From: Microbacteriaceae bacterium
Lineage (GTDB): Bacteria; Actinomycetota; Actinomycetes; Actinomycetales; Microbacteriaceae
DNA: 58,031 nt
NCBI GenBank assembly: GCA_027491295.1
Contig: JAIXWK010000002.1
Coordinates: 1 to 58,031, forward strand
Reading direction: 5' to 3'
The position numbers were made by a program, and so were the translations under genes. Positions 52,326 to 58,031 of this stretch are shown here, piece by piece; position 1 is the first letter of the stretch; each line of letters starts with the position of its first letter. The notes beneath the pieces were generated by a model. The model did not search any database and was not told the origin of the DNA. It was given only the letters and a program-made list of their open reading frames with translations.

Positions 52326-53300
52326 GTGGCAAGCGAAGATCAATACGAGAACGTCGAGAGTCTGAGAATGATGACGAAGGTCTCACACCTTTATCATTCA
52401 AAATCCATGGTGCAGACCGATATTGCCAAGAAGCTGGGACTCTCCCAGGCCAGAGTCTCGAGGCTGCTATCTTCTGCCGAAGAGCGTGGCATCGTTAGAC
52501 GAATTGTGGTTCCACCAGCCGGACTTTTCTCCGAGCTTGAGCGCCAAATCGAAGAGAAGTTTGGCCTAGAGCAAGTACATGTTGTGGATGCCACCGGTGA
52601 AAACGACGCAGAACTTGTGGACTCTTTGGGCATGGCGCTGGCTTCGGTCTTTCACCTGATGCCGATCGAAGGAAAGTCGATTGGCTTTACTTCCTGGAGC
52701 CGTTCGCTACGAGGCTTTGTGAATTCACTCTCGCCGTTTCCGAAGGTCAAGGCTTCAAAGATTGTTGAGCTACTTGGCGGAGTTGGAAATCCCTCGCTGC
52801 AACACATGGCCACCACGGCAACCGAGAATTTTTCAAAACTAACCAATGCTTCCGCAGAGTTTCTTCGGGTGCCGGGAGTGGTCAGCAGCAAGGCAATGAA
52901 GAACGCCCTGTTGGAAGGCGACATCCACGCCAACGAAACCATTGAGGAGTTCGACTCTCTAGACATCGCGATGGTCGGTATTGGTGTGGCAGAAATGCCA
53001 AGCCACCTTCAAGAGGGAACCAATTTTCTATCCCTTGAGCAATTTGAGTCGGCCAAAAAGGCCGGTGCGGTAGCCGAAATCAACCTAAGGTTCCTGGACA
53101 AAGATGGTCAGCCGGTTCGAACTGAGCTGAATGAGTTCATCATCGGAGTTTCTCTGGACCAGCTGAAAAAGATTCCGCTGGTAATTGGTGTCAGCGGTGG
53201 CAAGAGCAAGCGGGTTGCCACCCTTGCAGTAGCTCGGGGCAAATGGGTCAACGTCCTGGTGACCGACCACGAAACTGCTGAGTACCTGCTAAAGAACTAA
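52326..53300 (+). CDS. SorC-family (sugar-binding) transcriptional regulator
   Basis: 324 residues, GTG start with GGGAGA. The N-terminal HTH is KVSHLYHSKSMVQTDIAKKLGLSQARVSRLLSSAEERGIVRRIVV. The sugar-binding domain has GKSIGFTSWSRSLRGFVNSL, VELLGGVGNPSLQHMATTATENFS, DIAMVGIGVAEM and IPLVIGVSGGKSKRVATLAVARGKWVNVLVTD. Typical ligand is a sugar phosphate. It is convergent with the minus-strand transporter/dipeptidase operon and may be its regulator. Confidence 0.9.
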   Translation: MASEDQYENVESLRMMTKVSHLYHSKSMVQTDIAKKLGLSQARVSRLLSSAEERGIVRRIVVPPAGLFSELERQIEEKFGLEQVHVVDATGENDAELVDSLGMALASVFHLMPIEGKSIGFTSWSRSLRGFVNSLSPFPKVKASKIVELLGGVGNPSLQHMATTATENFSKLTNASAEFLRVPGVVSSKAMKNALLEGDIHANETIEEFDSLDIAMVGIGVAEMPSHLQEGTNFLSLEQFESAKKAGAVAEINLRFLDKDGQPVRTELNEFIIGVSLDQLKKIPLVIGVSGGKSKRVATLAVARGKWVNVLVTDHETAEYLLKN

Positions 53301-53303
53301 GCC

Positions 53304-53350
53304 AAAAGACAAATCCCCCGAAGCGTAAGCTCCCGGGAGATTTGTCTTTT
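53304..53350. terminator. Bidirectional terminator between SorC and dipeptidase genes
   Basis: AAAAGACAAATC...GATTTGTCTTTT stem extended by C-tract/G-tract pairing with one mismatch; serves both convergent genes. Confidence 0.85.
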
Positions 53351-53357
53351 TGTCAAT

Positions 53358-54857
53358 CTAGGCGAGCTGAGCTACGACCTTTTGGACGTAAGGCCAAACT
53401 CGAGCCACCGATGTGTGATTAACCTTTTCCGCCGGTGAGTGCAGTGCCTGCAGCTCTGTACCGATCGAGATGATATCCGCCACAGGAACCCTGCGACTGA
53501 ACATTCCCAACTCCAATGAGCACTGGGAAACCTCAACGTTGGGCTCTGAGTTCATTACCGTTCTGTAGACCTTTGTGGCGGTCGCCAAAAGCTCCGAGTC
53601 GGGACGATATGGGAACTCTGGGGCGTCCAATCCAAACATCTCCACCTTCACGCCGCCACCTGCGAGGTTTGCAAGGGAGATGACTCGGTCAAGAATCTCG
53701 TGCTTCTTGGAAGTAACCGCCGCTGTGATGGTGGACGCCAGGCGAACACCATTCTCGATTGAACGAACGGTTCCCAGGTTGTTTGACGAGGCAACTCGAC
53801 CTGGAACGTGCATGTTCCAGCTGATGACGCCGGTTGGGATCAGTGAGGTGACGTAGGCGAAGCGGCCGGTGGCAGCCTTTGAGAAAGCCCTCGATGGCAG
53901 TGAGGTGGCCTCAAGCTCTAGACGGACCTTTGGATCTGCTAGGTCGTACTCGTGCTTCAGAGCTTCATCCAGCTTCTCAATGATCGACTTCGCCTGAGCT
54001 GCTTGGGCTGCAGGCAAGGTCACAATCGCCTCAGCATCCGCTGGAATGGCATTGTTCTGAGCACCACCAAATGGGGCCTCAATTCGGATGTCTAGCACTC
54101 TTGCTAGATCGGCAATGGCACGAGATAGCACCTGAAGAGCGTTGGCACGCTCAAGTTGGATATCAAACTCGCAGTGGCCGCCCTGGAGTCCTCTGACCCT
54201 AAGGCTGAATGCGGTGCCGTGGTTGGCCGGAACAGCTTCCCATTCGGCAGGAATGTCCACGTGGAACGTCACGTCACCGCTGCAACCAGCCAAGATCTCC
54301 TTGTCGGTGATCCAGTTGAAATCGATCATTCTGCGACCCTTGAGCTTGGTGGTGTCGAACTGTCCTGCACCGACCTTGCCCTTCTCCTCCATGGCAGTCA
54401 AAACTGCCTCAAGTGGTGGGTGTGGGATGTCGGAAGAAGCTAGCAGCGCCAAGATGTAGGAAACTCCGATGCCATTGTCGGCACCGAGGCTGGTGCCATC
54501 AGCGGTGATGTAGTCACCATCAACAATCAGCGAAATAGGCTGCTTGATGAAGTCAAACTCGACTCCCTCTCCCTTTTCGCAAACCATGTCTAGGTGCCCG
54601 TGCAGGATTAGCGGAGCTGCAGACTCAAGGCCGTGCTGTCCAGGCTTTTTGACCAGAACGCAGTGCATGTCATCCTTGACTGCCTCTAGACCGTGCTTCT
54701 TAGCGAATGCAACGACCCAGTTCGCAGCCTCTTCCTCATTGCCAGAGCCGCGCGGGATGTTTGCCAAGGTCTCGAAGTAGACCAGTACTTCCTTTGGCTC
54801 CAAGTTTGAGAGAACGCCGTCACTGGCCAGTTCTCCAGGGGTAACTTTTCCAAGCAT
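53358..54857 (-). CDS. pepD: M20 aminoacyl-histidine dipeptidase-like protein
   Basis: 499 residues. HGHLDMVCEKG (H88, D90), GADNGIGV (D127) and MEEKG (E157, E158) give most of the di-zinc site. The usual 'INxDSEE' ligand stretch reads IDFNWITDKE (179-186), with Asn181 at the expected Asp position, and the C-terminal LHSPAEKV keeps the His. The full length and lid-domain sequence match PepD. It lies 12 bases downstream of the second permease, so it is co-transcribed with an ABC importer, hinting at a peptide-like or conjugated substrate. Confidence 0.88.
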   Translation of the reverse strand: MLGKVTPGELASDGVLSNLEPKEVLVYFETLANIPRGSGNEEEAANWVVAFAKKHGLEAVKDDMHCVLVKKPGQHGLESAAPLILHGHLDMVCEKGEGVEFDFIKQPISLIVDGDYITADGTSLGADNGIGVSYILALLASSDIPHPPLEAVLTAMEEKGKVGAGQFDTTKLKGRRMIDFNWITDKEILAGCSGDVTFHVDIPAEWEAVPANHGTAFSLRVRGLQGGHCEFDIQLERANALQVLSRAIADLARVLDIRIEAPFGGAQNNAIPADAEAIVTLPAAQAAQAKSIIEKLDEALKHEYDLADPKVRLELEATSLPSRAFSKAATGRFAYVTSLIPTGVISWNMHVPGRVASSNNLGTVRSIENGVRLASTITAAVTSKKHEILDRVISLANLAGGGVKVEMFGLDAPEFPYRPDSELLATATKVYRTVMNSEPNVEVSQCSLELGMFSRRVPVADIISIGTELQALHSPAEKVNHTSVARVWPYVQKVVAQLA

Positions 54858-54869
54858 TTCTTACTCTCC

Positions 54870-55883
54870 TTATTTGACTATGCCGCTTCGAGAACCATTC
54901 AACATCAGTGCGGCGATTGAGATGATGGCGAGACCGTAGACAAGGCTTTGGGCCTGAGCGTTTACTCCAAGAACTGCGTTTGCAATCGGAATCATAGACA
55001 CAGTTAGAGCTCCAAAAACCACGTTTATCGGATTGGTAGCTCCACCAAGGATCGAAGTTCCACCCACAATCGCTGCAGCAATGCCCGGTAGCAAGAGGTC
55101 GCTTCCCAGACCGTTAGGTGATGCGGATCCAGACTGAGCAATGATCACCAAGGATCCAAGGCCGCTCATAAATCCTGAGATACCAAATGCAACGACCTTT
55201 AGACCGCGGTTCTTGAGACCCGAATAGACCGCTCCGGTTTCATTGAGACCGATTGCGGTCATGCCTCGACCGACCTTGGTGTAGCGCAAGACGAACCACA
55301 GGATCACTGCCATCGCCAAACCGATAAAGAAGGTTGTCGGAGCACCTGCCAGCTTGGTGGTGTGAAGGTGTCCCAGGAAGTCCTTGTTGTCGGAGACGTA
55401 AACAGCTGTCGCGTTGCTGAAAACTAGCGCGCCGGACTGGAAGATTCCCAGCGTTCCCAGCGTCAGCGCGAAGGATGGAACCTTCGTGTAGGCAACGAAG
55501 AACCCGTTGAAGATTCCAAATGCCGTTGTTACCAACAGGATGATGATTGGTGAGGTAACTCCGAAATTCGGAAGCGCTAAAGCAAGCAGGATTGCTCCCA
55601 GCAAGCTCATGGAGGCGTTCGAGAGGTCGATGGACCCGACGTTCAGAACTATGGCTTGCCCTAGGGCGACCATCAGGATTGGAGCAGACAGGGTTGCAAC
55701 AATTCCCATACCGCCGCTTGTTAGGAAGTTGGGGTTGAAAGCAGAGATCATTAGGAACACTGCGAGGAAAATGGTTGCTGGACCAAAGGTTTGCCAGAGC
55801 TTGCGAAACTGAATCTTCTTTGGCGGTGTCGCGTTATCGATGATTGCTCTAGCCTCAGTTGGGGTACTTGTTTTCATTTTCAC
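54870..55883 (-). CDS. ABC transporter permease 2 (RbsC/BPD_transp_2 family)
   Basis: 337 residues, starting at a GTG overlapping the ATPase stop by four bases (an ATG is two codons later). Eight to ten membrane helices; ALGQAIVLNVGSIDLSNASMSL, GMTAIGLNETGAVYSGLKNRGLK and AAIVGGTSILGGATNPI are family signatures. It forms a heterodimeric channel with the first permease. Substrate not evident from sequence. Confidence 0.9.
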   Translation of the reverse strand: MKMKTSTPTEARAIIDNATPPKKIQFRKLWQTFGPATIFLAVFLMISAFNPNFLTSGGMGIVATLSAPILMVALGQAIVLNVGSIDLSNASMSLLGAILLALALPNFGVTSPIIILLVTTAFGIFNGFFVAYTKVPSFALTLGTLGIFQSGALVFSNATAVYVSDNKDFLGHLHTTKLAGAPTTFFIGLAMAVILWFVLRYTKVGRGMTAIGLNETGAVYSGLKNRGLKVVAFGISGFMSGLGSLVIIAQSGSASPNGLGSDLLLPGIAAAIVGGTSILGGATNPINVVFGALTVSMIPIANAVLGVNAQAQSLVYGLAIISIAALMLNGSRSGIVK

Positions 55884-57415
55884 ACCATCTTTTCCAGCAG
55901 ATCCAACGAGGTTGGCTGCTCTTTGTGGAGGTCAAATACGGAAGATACTTCGCCGTCTCTCATAACCACAATTTGGTCACCCATTTCCAGGGCTTCCTCC
56001 AATGTGTCAGCCAAGAGAATGACCGCAGTGTTGTTCTGGACTGCCTGCCTGATCAGTGAATTCACTGTTGCCGCAGCACCAGGGTCGAGGCCACGCAGCG
56101 GGTGGTCGAGAATTAGCAGCTCGAGTTCCTCAGACTTCAGCCACTTGGCCATTACGACCTTCTGCTGGTTACCGCCCGAGAAGCGCTCTAGTTCAAGAGT
56201 TGGGTTCTTAGGCCTGACGTCTAGCTTCTCGAACCAAGTGTCAGCCACAGCCTTCTGCTTCTTGGTGTCGATGAACGGACCCACAGTGCTTTCCTTGCCG
56301 AAGATCAGGCTCAGGTTGGAAGATGCATCTAGACCTCCAACCATGCCCTCTACTTTTCGCTCGGAAGGTACTAGACCGAAACCGAACTTGATGGCCTTTG
56401 GCACACTCCAGTTCTTAGCCTCAACGCCGTGAATCAGTAGCTTTCCGCTGTCGGCTGGAAGAGCGCCGTAGATGGCCTTGCAGAGTTCTTCGCGACCAGA
56501 TCCGTTTGCGCCAACGATGGCGGTAATTTCACCGGCCGCCAGAGCAAGATTCACATTCTTGAACTTGCCCTTCTTGGTTAGAGATTTGAGCTCAACAACA
56601 GGTGCTTCACCTTGGTTCTGTCTGCGGTATTCGCGCTTTTCAGACTTGGCTTCGCGTCCAACCATGAGCCTGAACAACTCATTCTGATCAACTTCAGACT
56701 TGGACCTGATCGCAACAAGTTCACCATCACGCATGACCAGGATGCGGTCGCAGACACGGATTACCTCGTCCAGACGGTGTGAGACGAAAACGACTGACCC
56801 GAGTTCACGGATCTTTGAGATTTCGCGCTCCAAAACTGCAGTCTCGTGAGGTTCCAACAAAGAGGTTGGCTCGTCCAAAATCACAACCGGCTTGGTGTTA
56901 GCGCCTTCGCCAACTCGAATGGCTCTTGCGATTTCCACCATCTGGCGGTCCACGAATGGAAGGTCTCCCACTAGCGTCCTAGGGTCAAGCTTTGAGCCCA
57001 TCTTCGCGAGGGTCTGGCGAGCCGAAGCGTTTACTTTTGCCCAGTTGTAGAAACCCATCAGGCTTGAGCTACCGGTTTTTCCAACGCTAATGTCCATGTT
57101 CTCTGCAACCGAGAGGTTGGTGAACAAAGACTGCTCTTGGTGAACCACGCCGATTCCTGCGGCGTTAGCGTCCTCGGGGCTTTTGAGTTTCAGGGTTTTT
57201 CCACCGAGCTCGATGGTGCCTTTGTCTGGCTTGTAAATGCCGGAGAGGATCTTCAGCATGGTTGATTTGCCAGCGCCGTTCTCACCAATCAGGCCGATTA
57301 CCTCGTTCTCATAGAGATCAAAGGTGACGCCCTTCACGGCCATCAGGTCTCCAAATGAAATCTGGATGTCCTTTACAGATAGTGCAATTGTCTTGTTCTT
57401 CTCGCTGTTGCTCAT
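55880..57415 (-). CDS. ABC transporter ATP-binding protein (RbsA type, two ATPase domains)
   Basis: 511 residues from ATG 57415, which overlaps the first permease stop (ATGA). Domain 1: Walker A GENGAGKST, LPFVDRQMVEIA signature, VVILDEPTS. Domain 2: degenerate P-loop GANGSGREEL, FSGGNQQK and LLILDHPLRGLDPGA, where the Walker B Glu is His (LDH instead of LDE). The usual RbsA layout of one active and one impaired site. Operon: permease 1, ATPase, permease 2, pepD. Confidence 0.92.
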   Translation of the reverse strand: MSNSEKNKTIALSVKDIQISFGDLMAVKGVTFDLYENEVIGLIGENGAGKSTMLKILSGIYKPDKGTIELGGKTLKLKSPEDANAAGIGVVHQEQSLFTNLSVAENMDISVGKTGSSSLMGFYNWAKVNASARQTLAKMGSKLDPRTLVGDLPFVDRQMVEIARAIRVGEGANTKPVVILDEPTSLLEPHETAVLEREISKIRELGSVVFVSHRLDEVIRVCDRILVMRDGELVAIRSKSEVDQNELFRLMVGREAKSEKREYRRQNQGEAPVVELKSLTKKGKFKNVNLALAAGEITAIVGANGSGREELCKAIYGALPADSGKLLIHGVEAKNWSVPKAIKFGFGLVPSERKVEGMVGGLDASSNLSLIFGKESTVGPFIDTKKQKAVADTWFEKLDVRPKNPTLELERFSGGNQQKVVMAKWLKSEELELLILDHPLRGLDPGAAATVNSLIRQAVQNNTAVILLADTLEEALEMGDQIVVMRDGEVSSVFDLHKEQPTSLDLLEKMV

Positions 57416-58031
57416 TTTGCAATCCTTAGTCGATCGCGCTGCGACCATGCAGCGAAGACGATGGCGGCAATCAGGATCGCTCCCGCGAGACCCGACTGGA
57501 AGCTAGGGCTTACCCCGGCCAAAATCAGTCCATTGTTTAGGACAGTAAGTAGCAGCACACCGAGTGCAGTCCTGAGGACTCCACCCTTGCCACCGGCTAG
57601 CGCGGTGCCACCGATAACCACAGCTGGGATGGTGATAAACAAGCTGCCCAAACCAACTGATGGAGATCCAGACCCGAGTTTGATGGCTGCGATGATTCCT
57701 GCCACGGCGCTTAGCAAACCGGCAAGTGCGAAGACGGTGATCTTGATTCTGTCTACGCGGATGCCGGAGTTTCTGGCGATGACCTCGTTGTTACCAATCG
57801 CCATGATTGAACGACCGGTCTTGGTCAAGATCAACGTGATTACGCCCAGGATTACCACAAACACAGCTGCCCAGAAGGAGTTCGGTGCTCCGAAGGTCAA
57901 CGTCGAGCTCCAGCTCGAAACCTCAGGGTTGGTTAGTACTGGGATGGTTTCGGTGCCATACAAGACGGTGGCGAATCCCAGTCCAACAAACCACATACCC
58001 AAGGTCACAACGAAGGAAGGAACCTTGACCT
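57412..58031 (-). CDS. ABC transporter permease 1 (RbsC family; 5' end beyond the window)
   Basis: The frame is open to the right edge (VKVPSFVVTLGMWFVGLG), so the gene is partial. Family signatures: GRSIMAIGNNEVIARNSGIRVDRIK and VVIGGTALAGGKGGVLRTALG, then VLNNGLILAGVS. The last codons overlap the ATPase start. Together with 54870-55883 it makes a two-permease system, as in AI-2 or rhamnose importers. The binding-protein gene should lie further upstream. Confidence 0.9.
   Translation of the reverse strand, partial: VKVPSFVVTLGMWFVGLGFATVLYGTETIPVLTNPEVSSWSSTLTFGAPNSFWAAVFVVILGVITLILTKTGRSIMAIGNNEVIARNSGIRVDRIKITVFALAGLLSAVAGIIAAIKLGSGSPSVGLGSLFITIPAVVIGGTALAGGKGGVLRTALGVLLLTVLNNGLILAGVSPSFQSGLAGAILIAAIVFAAWSQRDRLRIAK

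Overview
The window looks like chromosome from a small-genome, moderate-GC actinobacterium, probably Microbacteriaceae of the freshwater type. This is inferred from gene content and style (DUF6421-like protein, actinobacterial lldD, threonine aldolase with its Lrp regulator, many GTG/TTG starts, several apparently leaderless genes), not from a marker gene. There is no rRNA, CRISPR array or recognisable transposase.

Layout. (1) 1-2.4 kb: 5' part of a secreted glycine-rich/fibronectin-III surface protein, running off the left edge. (2) 2.86-2.95 kb: tRNA-Ser(GGA). From here to 27.83 kb the 3' end of this tRNA is repeated seven times in direct orientation, splitting 25 kb into six units. Unit A (3.9 kb) carries copper resistance (CopA, CopZ, DUF305 lipoprotein). 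Unit B (15.4 kb) is the only one with an integrase; it also has an excisionase-like protein, a prim-pol/D5 helicase, a type III restriction-modification operon extended by a PIN nuclease and a membrane-anchored protein, and several regulator plus membrane-protein pairs (XRE/DUF2975, PadR/HAAS). Unit C (0.5 kb) encodes only a 48-residue membrane protein. Unit D (3.2 kb) is a MarR-controlled set of membrane proteins with a 37-bp operator palindrome. Unit E (0.7 kb) carries one acetyltransferase. Unit F (1.1 kb) carries one membrane protein with an internal duplication. The array reads as cargo accreted at one tRNA, with unit B supplying the recombinase.

(3) 28.0-28.6 kb: ordinary chromosome (RimJ/RimL-type acetyltransferase). 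(4) 28.7-43.1 kb: a catabolic island lying between a truncated copy (28.66 kb) and an intact copy (42.89 kb) of the same small membrane-protein gene. It encodes a xylose/ribose-type ABC importer, a Gfo/Idh/MocA dehydrogenase, an Fe-S flavin oxidoreductase, a DeoR regulator and a Tm-1-like protein on the plus strand. Convergent to these are an FAD-linked hydroxyacid oxidase, a creatininase-family amidohydrolase and a GntR regulator, with a divergent FMN-dependent hydroxyacid dehydrogenase. The substrate is not evident.

(5) 43.2-58 kb: housekeeping region with threonine aldolase and Lrp regulator, a DUF6421-like protein, a LON-substrate-binding protein, an aldehyde dehydrogenase, a Tat-exported double Rieske protein, the Kup potassium transporter and a SorC-type regulator. 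Last comes a minus-strand operon of a two-permease, RbsA-type ABC transporter followed by an M20 dipeptidase with altered metal-site context; its first permease runs off the right edge.
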